DNA of 64,000 nt from Heliocidaris tuberculata (taxonomy: Eukaryota; Echinodermata; Echinoidea; Camarodonta; Echinometridae). The notes below the pieces were generated by a model. That model saw only the letters and a list, made by a program, of their open reading frames with translations, ran no database searches and was not told the origin of the DNA. The stretch covers positions 21,608,211 to 21,672,210 of the forward strand of contig CM046838.1 in NCBI GenBank assembly GCA_025618425.1. Direction: 5' to 3'. The translations under genes were made by a program, and so were the position numbers. Position 1 is the stretch's first letter; every line of letters begins with the position of its first letter. Of this stretch, positions 39,801 to 51,800 are shown one piece after another.

Positions 39801-42800
39801 CTACCAGTCATGCTTTTTTTCTCTCATGCTCATCCCTTTTTCCCTCCTCTCCTCCTCCTCCCTTCCTCTCTCTCTCTCTCCTTTGAAGATTCTTATTATG
39901 TGTGTGAGTGATTGCCCCAAAACAGCCTTATCTTCCAATAAAATTTTGTGGTAATATACAGTCAAACTGGACAAAGTTGTTTTAGATTGTCCTCTGAGGT
40001 GAGGGGAGTCTTTTAACCCTTTCAGGACAATTGACCACATTTTGTGGTTTGGCTCAATAACTTTTGATTCAGAGCTCTGAAAAATATACCAGATGCACGA
40101 ATAAAAAGAGCAAAATTTTCTGCACACACTATGTCCATTTTTATTGCATGACAATATTGCGTTTGATGCCAGGAATTTTTAAAACAAGAATAAGCTTTGA
40201 GATCCTTAAATTGGCAACACATTGAGAGGTTCAAAATCATTGTTATTTGTCAAAATTGGCAACTTTTTCAACTTTTCGATAATGGTTTTAAGAATGTATG
40301 TTGTTTTCAAAGGCATTACATTTTATTAGAACCATGTAGCACTACGAGAAAAATATTATTGTTGCCAATTTGAAGAACAAAATGTGATCAATTTTGCCCT
40401 TAAATAATTCCTGTCCTGAAAGGGTTAATGATGTAAAGAAAGGAAGAGAATGAGAGAGGGAGAAAGGTGTGATGGACATGGCTGTCATATCCTAGTGAGG
40501 TACTCATAAAGTGGAAAATGATTAGCATCAAAATTCACGAATATGGTTAGGACGTGTCGGAAGGGCAAAGTGATTTCAGTTAGCACCTTTCTGGCTGTCA
40601 GAAGACAATGTCGTCTGTTTGGAGCTAGAAGGGCATTAACTTATTTACTTTTACACAGAGTTAACACCCTTCTGGCTCCAAACAGATGATATATATGTCT
40701 ATTGAGTGTCTTTATTATGCAACATTATATTCTTATACCTCTGTTTTGTTTAATTTTGTTAGTGAAATTAAATTAACTCTTTGTGCCTCAGAATAGTTAG
40801 CTAGATTGATGGTGCACTACAAATTGGTAGAAATATAATTTAATGGAATATTATGTTCTGATGTGATTGGATTTAATTTATCTTTGTTCTTCCTTGTTTT
40901 GTTTCTTTTTACAGCATAAAACTGGTGAGATCCTGCGCCGAGCAGGAGTTAGTGTTATCCTGACATCAGTCAATAATATCTGTGCCTTCTTGGCAGCTGC
41001 TATCATTCCAATCCCAGCTCTCAGATCACTTGCCTTCCAAGTAAGTTTAATACCTATCCTTGACGTCTGTTATCATTTCAATATTCAAAATTATATGAAA
41101 TAGTGAAGAAAAAAATTACAGGAAGGATGAGCAATTTGACTTTGGGAAACTTAAACCTGGATTTTAAAAAAGACCTCAAAATACTAATTATCACAAGGAA
41201 ATTTTAAATTTTCCACAACTTGTCAGGAAAAGAGCTCCTGTGTACAGAAAGTTCATTTTACACTGGTGTCAAAATGCCTGCCATCCAACTAGAAAAAAAA
41301 ATACATATTAGCAGAGAGTGATTTCAGTCTGAAAAGCTCAAAAAGAACTCTTGGACATTGATGAAAATACATGTACATTAAAATCACCCTTTTTAAAATC
41401 ACCCCTGTTGCAGATGCAAGAAGAGCTTCTGTAAACATAAGAGCGATTTTATACCTTACTATCAAGTAAAAAAGATAAAATGAAATGTTTTAGACATGTT
41501 TCAGAACATGTAAAAACTCAAATATAAACAGCCGTGCACTCTGCTTCGTAGGAGTAAATACACTTGACCTCTTTCAAATTTGTTTTTCACCAACCAGCAC
41601 TAGAATTCCGATAGAAATGTTGCAGTTCCACATGAGATAATAAATATAAGGCAAGAAAAAACTAACATGAACGCTAGGCCGTTCTCAAGTGCTCCTCGTC
41701 TCTTGATACTAAAAGAAAAGAAAAGGGGTGTTTTTTCTCAAGACTTCTCCATGCCAACATCCTAAACACTCCAGTCAATTTTAAGAAGGTCTTTACCTTC
41801 TTGGGTTTAGGAGGGTAAGACAAATAAACTATCTTCAGAGATGGAGGAGAGAATGCAATGGGAAAGGTTACACTATTATTCTCCTCTCTCTCTCTCTTTT
41901 ACCCCCCTCCCCCCAAAAGATATTAAAGCAGTTAACCTTTATGTTGCTCTTTTTCTGTTGACTCTTGAGTATAGATCCTGATAGATTGTGATATATTGAA
42001 TTGCATCAACTCTACAATTATCAAACCAAGGAAACTGGGACTTAAGATAATGTTAGTCTTACAAAAATTTTGGAAATTCTTTTGTTCTCTTGATATCCAT
42101 TTGCACAATTTGGATCAACTACCTCCTCACTTTCAAGTAAATTATTCAGAAGAAAATAAACAGAATTCCTAACATCTACACCTTTTCTCTTTTTCTATTT
42201 TAGCTTGTCATAGTTTTGACCTTTAACCTCCTGGTCATGCTGCTAGTCTTCCCAGCAATCCTTGCCCTGGATGTAGAAAGGAGAGAAGAGAAGAGGATAG
42301 ATCTCCTTTGCTGTGTCCAAAGGTAAGAATGATTCTCTTTATTTATTTGACCATGAAAAACACTAATAATTTAATCAGCTCATGAGATTGTCATTGTATG
42401 AATTGATATTTGTATTCTACTGTGATTACAATACAAAACATATTCTAAGGAAACTCTTTCATATTTGTCTTTTCTGCAGTCAACAAGCACACAGAGTCAT
42501 CAGAGTTCAACCTCGGCCCCTCTGTGGTGGTTCTGATCCCTACAGGGAGTCACCCCTTCCCCATCGCTACCCCAGAAGCCAACCCAGACGTAGTACCCCT
42601 AACAGGACCACGGACGTCACCCTCCATTCCATAGTCCAAACCATCACCCATGCACCCAGCGATGGCTCCAGTGGCCAGTGCGTCACCGAGGTCTTACCTT
42701 CAGCCTCTGCTTCCACCGAGAGGACCACACCCCTCCCATCTTACGACTCGGCCCCGCCCAGCACGGCAGCTTCCGTGACGTCCATGAGAACGTTGCTCAA

Positions 42801-45800
42801 GGCGGAAAAGATGTCATTCAGGGACTGTCTAAAGAAGCTTCGGTTCTGGAGGTGGAATGTGTCAGAGTTTGCGCGAGATTGCTACGCTCCTTTCATCCAA
42901 AAGACAGGTGTAAAGGTAAAATAACTTCCAGTGATGCCATCCATAAAATAGAATTATTTTCAGTATGTTGAGTGTAGTTCAGATACATCTACTCCCTTCG
43001 TAACATATCTGTTGTTGATTTGTTTCATTAATTTCATTTACATGTACATGTATATGTTTATATCTGAAAATATATATTACCCTTTGATCATCATTCATTG
43101 TAAATGTCAGAGTATTGTCTTTAAACTATAAGTGTGGTATCATACAAATATTTTGATCTAATACCCATTACAGATCAGCGTGCTCATCCTCTTCGCCTGT
43201 CTTCTTGGAGTCAGCATCTACGGTGTCCTTATCATGGAAGATGGCTTAGAGATCACTGATGTCGTTCCCCGCGGCACGAGGGAAGAAGAGTTCCTGACCG
43301 TCCAGAGCCGATACTTCAGCTTCTACCACATGTTCGCGGTGACCCAGGAGGACTTTGACTATGCCTCCCGTCAGAAGCAGCTGTACGCTTTCCACAACGC
43401 CTTCACGGCCATTCCGGAGATCATCAGGGAAGCGGACGGTGGGCTGCCAACCTTCTGGCTCCAGACCTTCAGGGACTGGCTCCTGGGTGAGAATTGAAAA
43501 ATATTGTTTGGTTCCAAGAACCTGTTTTCATTTCATGGCATTCACCACTCCCACACTGTCATGAATACTGTCTGACCATTTCATAGACAAATCCTCTGTT
43601 GAGAGGCAGATGGGCATTAACTCTGTGCTAAAAGATATGAGTTAACACCCTTCTGGGTCCAAACAGACGAACTCTGCTTCAGATTTTCTTTTGTTTGGAA
43701 ATGTTTTGAATAGGACCTTTCTGATATCTGATAATACAACTTTCACTCTATAATTAGCTCCTTCTATAAAAAAAATGGTACAAATATTTTGTAGTATTTG
43801 ATGAAGGAAAAACATACAGTCAACTAATAGTTTCATAAAGTTGATCATTAATAGTAAAAGCTTGTTCTTTCTCACACAGTTGGTCTTATTTCATCATTTA
43901 CCTGACTTTGGAACAGTTGAATTTTGAAACTAGCAGTTTAAAAAATTTATCTCTATCATATTCTTCATCACCAGAAATGCAAGAGGCCTTTGACTTGGAC
44001 AAGCGCAGGTACAGCATCAAGACAGACAGGTGGTACCCCAACGCAACGGACAAGGGTGTGATTGCCTACAAGATGATCCTGCAAACGGGTATTCCTGAAT
44101 CTCCTGCAGATACCAACAGGGTAAGGACATTTCTCTTCTCTTCTTATCCTGTCCTGTCAGATATTTTTAGTTCTTTGGGGTTTTCCCCCTTTATGGCCTT
44201 TGTGTGTTATCTTCTTCATTCTCTCGCTCTTTATCCTTTACCGCTAGTCCTTTCTGTATCTTTCTTTTAACTTCACACTCTTCCTTTTTCTTCCCCCCGT
44301 CTTCAGCCTATGAGATGAAATTTTGGGGAGAGGGAGTGAAACAAACTGTCGATTTACTGTATGTCACTTCTGAATTCTGTTGAAAAAAAATATACAGTGC
44401 ACTTTTTTCAGCTTTATGTCTTCCATTGAATTCTAAAGTTTGACGACATCTATCATACTGAACATTCTCTCGTTATATTATCTCTACAGTATCATACCGG
44501 CAGGCTGGTTGATGAGAATGGTGTCATCTATGCAAATGCATTCTACAACTACCTGACAGTGTGGTGTAACTATGACACCATCTCATATACTGCATCCTAC
44601 GGCCACCTCCACCCTGCCCCACCCTCCTGGACACCCGTTGGCAAGGCTGATCTTGATGTCACTAGTAAGTTTACATGGCTTGTCGGTGGTTGCTTCATCT
44701 CAACTTGCAATGTTTGAAAAAGTTGTTGAAAATCTGGATTTTAACAGTTGATTTGTGCTCCAGCTCTCTTGAAGCTTTAGACTAAAAATTTGAAGTATAA
44801 CATCATTAACTTAAAACATGGAAAAAAGATGAGATTGGAAATGTGTCATGTTACTTAAGCAAAGACTGATTTTCCAATAACCTTAATGTAACCATAAGTA
44901 AATCATCTTTTTTCTTCTCTGTAGTCCCAAAGGCTAAACCCCTCAACTACACCCAGCTACCCTTCTACCTCAACAACCTCAATACTACCCAAGAAGTCAT
45001 CAACGTCATCAAAGCTGTTAGAAACATCTCAGACTATTACGAAAGCGAGGGTCTACCAAACTACCCCCTCGGTGTCCCATTCACCTTCTGGGAGCAGTAC
45101 ATCCACCTCCGCTTCTACCTGGCCCTCTCCCTCGTCAGCCTCTTGGGAGCATCCTTCGTCATCATTGCTCTTATGCTGGTCAACCCTTGGGCTTCACTTA
45201 TCTTGGTGAGTTTTTGTTGTTGCTTTATGATTGGTGACATCCATGCACCTTTCAGCATACATTCCTCCATGACATAAAATAGTCATTGCAGAATGTTTAG
45301 TAGACAGGGTGTGAGTCTCAATTTTATGTTGACTCGATATGGCTACATTAAAGGGGAATTAACCTCAAAATATAAATGTGCTTATATTCAAAGATGTAAT
45401 CAACTCCTTCTTGTTGCCCTTACGTAGTTTTGCATTAAAATATACGAGATGAGTATAAATCAAGATTTTCTCAGCAAAATTTGGGGGCTGCCATTTTCCT
45501 GATGTGTTACACATAAAGATATTTTTAATCCGAATGCAAAATTGTCTTTCTTCCTGATACAAAATCCCATTTGAGATTTGCCATTTTCCTGATGTGTTAC
45601 ACATAAAGATATTTTTAATCCGAATGCAAAATTGTCTTTCTTCCTGATACAAAATCCCATTTGAGATTTGCCATTTTCCTGATGTGTTACACATAAAGAT
45701 ATTTTTAATCCGAATGCAAAATTGTCTTTCTTCCTGATACAAAATCCCATTTGATATTTAAAATATGTAACAGATATATACATATATTCTAAAAACGAAA

Positions 45801-48800
45801 ATGTCTTTTATATTTCTTTGAAAATTACTATTTTACTAAATAGGAATCTGTTTTCTTTATACTATGACGTACGCGACGGAGCAAATTAATTCAAATTTAT
45901 GGATGATAACTTTCCCGAGCGTCAATAGTGACAAACTATGCATTCACCTGCTTTGAGATAATGGACTTCAATAGTCAGAATGCGCGTTGTATAAATTATG
46001 TTCTGTTCTGCCAGGCAAGCCCAAGAAATCGATTGCTATTTAGCAAAACCAGAGAAGTTAAAAAGAAATCTATAAATTTCAATTTTTAGAATATATGTAT
46101 ACACCTGTTATATATTTTCCATCATATATGGGGATTTTTTTGTAATATGAAGAGAAGCAGTTTAGCTCTAGGATTAAAAATATCTTCCTGACCGGGGACC
46201 GGAACGGTTTCCAATGGTTCATGTACAACTCCATATCATCAAGAAAATGGCATTCCCCATGTAAAGTGTTAGCAGATGATACTGTGTGCTACAATGTCTT
46301 GATTTAAAACCTTTTCTTATATTTTATTTCTAAAGTGATACAGGCCAATGATTAAGAATATATTACACCTTTGAACATAAGTACATTTATATTCTGGGGT
46401 TAATTCTCCTTTAAGGATATAAGTTATTGCTTTTCTGGTTCCCAGTGTGCTGCCTTCTTTTACCTTTATGGATTATTTTCTGGATAATTTCCGATTGTGA
46501 GAATTTATTGTGAATACCCCTATCTATGTTAATGCAGGTGTTTGTGCTTGGGATGATCACTGTTGAGTTGTTTGGCTTCATGGGACTGATAGGTCTGAAG
46601 CTTAGTGCAATACCAGCCGCTACCCTCATTGTATCGGTGGGCATCGGTGTGGAGTTCACCCTACATACCTGTTATGTGAGTATAATCTTCTAACTAGAAC
46701 CTTTATTAAGTTGGTCTTCGAAGAGTGAAGGATGAGCCCAGTACCCTCATGTATATCTACGAGCTATTGCTTTGTACTTGGCTTTGCATCTTTTTTTGTG
46801 TGTTCATCCATCTTATTAAAGCTAAGTGGGGTTAATTCATTAGTCGCTGATAGTCTCTCACTATATGTACGTCACTTCCTGAGAGACACTGTTTGCAAAA
46901 TTATCTTTTTATTTGTTAAATGTTTTAAGCATTGAGTTATCTTTATAATGTGGTTTAAAAAAAGAAAGAAATAGAATCTAGAAAAAACCAGAACCGATAT
47001 AGTCATGACCCTGACAGAATAACATTTCATTTCTCGTCGTGTTCACCCAACAGGCGTTTTTGACGGCCATCGGTAATCGTGAAAGGAGAGTCACATTTGC
47101 CTTGGAACACACATTCTCTCCTGTGTTGGATGGCGCTGTTTCGACGCTACTTGGTGTCGTAATGCTGGCCGGCGCAGAGTTTGACTTCATTGTAAGGTAA
47201 GAAGAATAAAGGTGAACAATGGACTGACCGAATGGTCGAAGGATGTTTTCTGTTGTAGATGAATGGGCAAGAAATCTATAGAAGAAGTTGTAGTCCTGTA
47301 ACAGACACCTGTAAGACATGATAATTACTTTTGATTGGAAGTATAAAAATGTGATTATCATTTGTGTTGATTCACTTTAAAAGCAGTTATTTCATTACAA
47401 GCATAGTTCACCATGATTCTAAATTATATAACACAAGGATTCTCATAATATGCGCTAACAACGCTAAATTTCAAATAGTTCATGTCTAAGCCCTATGTGA
47501 GTTGTATTTTTCTTATCACATGTGCTCTAACTCTTAGAAGAACTAACCCCTGCTTTGAATAATAGATCAATCCATTGACCCTTGGCCCTCACAGGTGGGC
47601 CTGAGTGTTTAGACAGCTGTCCGGGGTCCCACCAAAGCTAGCAGGGGCAAGTTAGGAAACGAGTTGGGAGGGAAATTACAATTGGGTGATAAAAAAGAAA
47701 ATCAACCTTTATGCATTCCTCTTTTTTCCATTGGTACAACATCTTTTGCTGAAATAGGAAAGTTTTCCTCTGAAAATGAACTTTCTTATATAATTTTTTT
47801 CAAACAAGAATCAACTTGAATGGCTCTTGTATTGATAGCACTTTATAAGTCAAAGTAAATAATAGCTTGCTTCAATTATAATGCGTGTGTGGGACTGACA
47901 TTGGCATACTAAGGACAAGCTCAGATAATATTTTGCGAAATAGATATTTTTTCACATGAATTTTGGCATGTTTCCCATCCATCTGTCCTGTCGACTTCCA
48001 AATCTGTGAAGACTTGCTCTGTACCAAGAATTGATATTTATATAAAAAAGAGCAGAAAAGGAAAAAAAAATTGTGGTAAATGAGAACAGGAATCCACACC
48101 ATGTACCTCGTTGTCTTCTATTAGAAATTCAACACCCCTCTACTTTCGGTGAAAAATGCCACCGCACCTAACGCCGATAATAATCATCCTGCTCCCCAAC
48201 AACGTTTGGTCCAACAAAGATAATAGGGGTGATTGGATCTCGAGCTTGGGGAAAAAACTGTGCATGAGATTCCTGAAGGGAGATGTGGGAAGGTGGAGTG
48301 GGGAAAAAAAGCAGAAAGCTTTGATGGTAATTGGTGCTGGCATATTTGGGTTGGCCTCACACACAGGGCTATATAGTCTTTCGCTAGAGAGACCGGTAAT
48401 TGCCAAGAATATTGGCCTATTTACCTCGGGACCTTTTCATTTCTTGCTCTTTTGATCCTCTTTACTTTCGGCATATTTTGACTACCAACATTTTTCTTAT
48501 TGCTTGCGTTCCTCTGTGTTTGCACCTTCCACCCCCCTCCCCACACCATCTTGAACATGACTCTTTTCAAATACTTGGAAAGCAGAGTTGCTAGGTCTCT
48601 CTATCATATGTTCTTCCCTCTTTCTTTTTATATTTTCTTTGTTTCTTTCTTTCTCTCTCATATATCTCAACTTCCTCTCTTTTCCCCCATAAAAAACATG
48701 ATTTAATCATAAGGGATCTTTCTCATTTACTAACTCTCTAGTACTTATTGTTGAAGTATTAAATTAAATCCATACTACATAGTTATTAGTCATTGAAATG

Positions 48801-51800
48801 CAGTTACTTGTAATAAAATAGAAATTATCATGTGCCAGAGTAGAGGTTACATGTTGAAGGTACCTTTCTGCTTTTCAAGTCCTGTAAAAGTAGGAATTTT
48901 TACATGCTTGGCCAAGTAAAGTGATTTTCACATGTTTTCAATTTCACTGACATGCTAGGCTCACAGACAAAAAAGTACTAGACAAGAATATTGCTTGTTT
49001 TTATTTTCACGTCGATTTCATGCCGCACGAAATGCACAAAAATTTCCACAACGCAAAATATTCCATGTTTACAGTCGTGGATGAAATCTGTCCCCAAGCT
49101 TCTGAAGTTCTCAATATGCACATTCTGCAAGAATTTTTTCTTTAATTCAGGTTAAAAAACATGTTTTCCCTGTTTTAAAAAACAAATACAAATTACATGA
49201 ATAGTTGTGAAAATTGGATAGGAGAATGACAAGAAAAAAGATGCATGCATGTGATAAGCTGCTGTGTCCCTCATGGATATACGGGGGCACATTCGGCACC
49301 TATAAGAAGCATTCTCCCCTGGTACATGGAACCCTACTGTGTGATTGTTTATTCAGTGTCTGGGCCCAGCATGGAGATACATGAGGCAGGCAAGGGAGGC
49401 CTAGTCTAGAACCATCATGGTAGTCCTGTGTTTGTTCATGTATGGTCAGAGTGCTACATAGATATTTCCCACTCTGGCTAGTTGATATTGTTTTTTGTTA
49501 TTCAATACTGGCCCGATCTAACTCGACTGCCCTTTACCAATGCTAGTGGACATGGCTAAATTATCCAGTTCGTTGCAAAGGTATATGTAGTTCACAATGT
49601 GTGGCTGAATGACTCATTTGCTTGTCAGCAACACAAGATCCAAACTCTTACTCTCTGAGAAGATGCATTTTACAGGCATATGAAAATTATGGAACTTAGA
49701 CAAAAATACAGAAATGTCATCATTAAGCAATGAACTCTCCCTCCACCCCCCCCCCCCCAATCTCTATTTTTCCCCACAAGCTTTACTGCTCTGTAACAAA
49801 ATACATTCAATGTGCTTTATAGATGCAACTGTGTATTAACCCTTTCGAGACAATTGACCACATTTTGTGGTTGCCCTCAATAACTTTTGATTCAGAGCCC
49901 TGAAAAATATACTAGATACATGAGTAGAAAGAGCAAAAATTTCTGCACACACTGTGTCCATTTTTGTTACATGACAATATTGCGTTTGATCCCAGGAATT
50001 TTAAAAAGGAGAATAAGATTTAAAAAGGAGAATAAGATTTAAAATCCTTAAATTGGCAACACATTGAGAGGTTCAAAATCCTTGTTTTTTATCAAAATTG
50101 GCAACTTTTTCAACTTTTCGCCAATTCTTTTAACCATGTATATTGTTTTCAAAGACATTACCCCTTATTACAATCTTTTAGTACTAAAAGAAAAATATTA
50201 TTGTTGCCAATTTGAAGAACAAAATGTGATCAATTTAGCCCTGAAATAATTCCTGTCCTAAAAGGGTTTAATTGGACTTTCCGTCTTTTCTCTTTTTTGC
50301 AGCTACTTCTTTTATGTCTTCCTGGCTCTGATTGTCCTTGGAGTCCTGAATGGATTAGTCTTGTTACCAGTCCTTTTGTCATTATTTGGACCACCTGGTG
50401 AGGTAAGTCAGTCAGTAATAAACACCATCCACAGATGGTTTGATCAGAAATTTTAAGTACTTTATTGCAAATGTATGCCGTAAAAGATTATGACCATTCT
50501 TGGAATTATACCACAAGCTACCTCTTTTACTTCCTCTTCACATTTGTGAAATTTTCATAAAAATAATTTTGTCAACTTTTGTCATCTCGCCAAGGGTTAG
50601 CTGCATCAACAAATCTTCTAAAGAAGCCTTTCCAGCACCCTCTTCATACCAAGGAAAAGTTTAACCCGTTGGGTCTGATTTCATTTTGGTATAAGATGCA
50701 TTTTCCATAGACGCCAGCCCACGTTATCACGGGTTTAGTATCCATGTGTTGAGATATGAGCTCGTGCATATTCCCACCCTTATACAAAATTCAAACCTTG
50801 TTCTGTCTTATATTTATAGGTGCAACCAGTTGCCAATGCCAACCGGCTCCCCACCCCCAGCCCTCCTCCCACCCCTCCCACAGAGCGGTCTGCAAGGTTG
50901 AGACACTGCGGATGGGACAGCGAGCCACCAGCGGGGTCATACCCCTCAGCTATCGTGAGGGAGGATGTGTGCGGCAACTCAGGAGAGCACATAGAGATTC
51001 ATCCTCCTGAAGTCGTCGTGGAAACCAGTATACATCATCCACATCTTGTGAATGAAGTAAGTGTTGATGAGATGTTTCTCATGTGTATAATTTTTTTTTT
51101 TGCATAAGGTGCCTAGTATATCTGATTTTGCGGTATCATTTAAGAGACTTAGCTTTTTCATAAATACATGTATATCCTTAAAGCTGGGAACAATACACAT
51201 TGTAATGCTTTCTACAAGGATATCATTCTTACAAAAAAAATTGGTTATTTCTTAGAACAAGTAATTATTTTGATGACATTGCCCAGCAGAATATCTTGAT
51301 ATCTTTATGTATTTTTCTTATCCTTTCTTAGACCATCCATCGGACGAGAGGACATTCGAACTCACCCCAGACACAGAGGACCCGACCCCATCGGACGTCC
51401 TCGAAGTACCCCCACCGTCCACATCACCAGCACCGCCAGCCCCACCCGCATCATCAGTATCCCCACCACCACCACCAACATCCTCACTTTGCCCACCAGA
51501 CCTTCCCCTTCTCCAACAACAACTCTTCCTCATCTTCCTCCTCTCCAACGGACTCGCCCCATCTGGGGAGGCACGTCACCACGGTTACTGCAACCGCCAG
51601 GGTGTCGATTGTCCATGGCGCAGCCTGCACGGTGCTGGCCGACGACCCTAGATACCAGAAGAGGAGGAGGTGGGGTGAGGATGCGGTTGTCAGGGAGACC
51701 AAGGAGGGAGATGTGAAGCTGGAGTGCATAGAGGCAGAGGATGATGAGGAGAGGACGAAGAAGAAGATGGAGGAGGAAGATGCTGGTAGTGATAGGCATC

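Larger units (their letters stand above)
26891..40914 (+). other. Intron 11 (14 kb, the longest complete intron)
   Basis: Holds three copies of the TTAA-flanked CCCTTTCAGGACA element, a TIR-like CTTGTAGTTT element with a GLI site, pyrimidine-rich stretches (about 30360-30900), a degenerate GGGTTTAT repeat (32675-33065), hairpins H2-H4, the second GGGCCCTGTTTCAT element, a block with GLI and Su(H) motifs between GA and CT repeats, and a CGCGAA-rich TIR element. Long open frames here are low-complexity by-products. Confidence 0.85.

Noticed and set aside
45365..45783. Antisense open frames of 107-125 codons with a repeated 30-residue block
   Set aside because: They are produced by the 90-bp tandem repeat inside a TTAA-flanked element in intron 18; unit length divisible by three keeps frames open.
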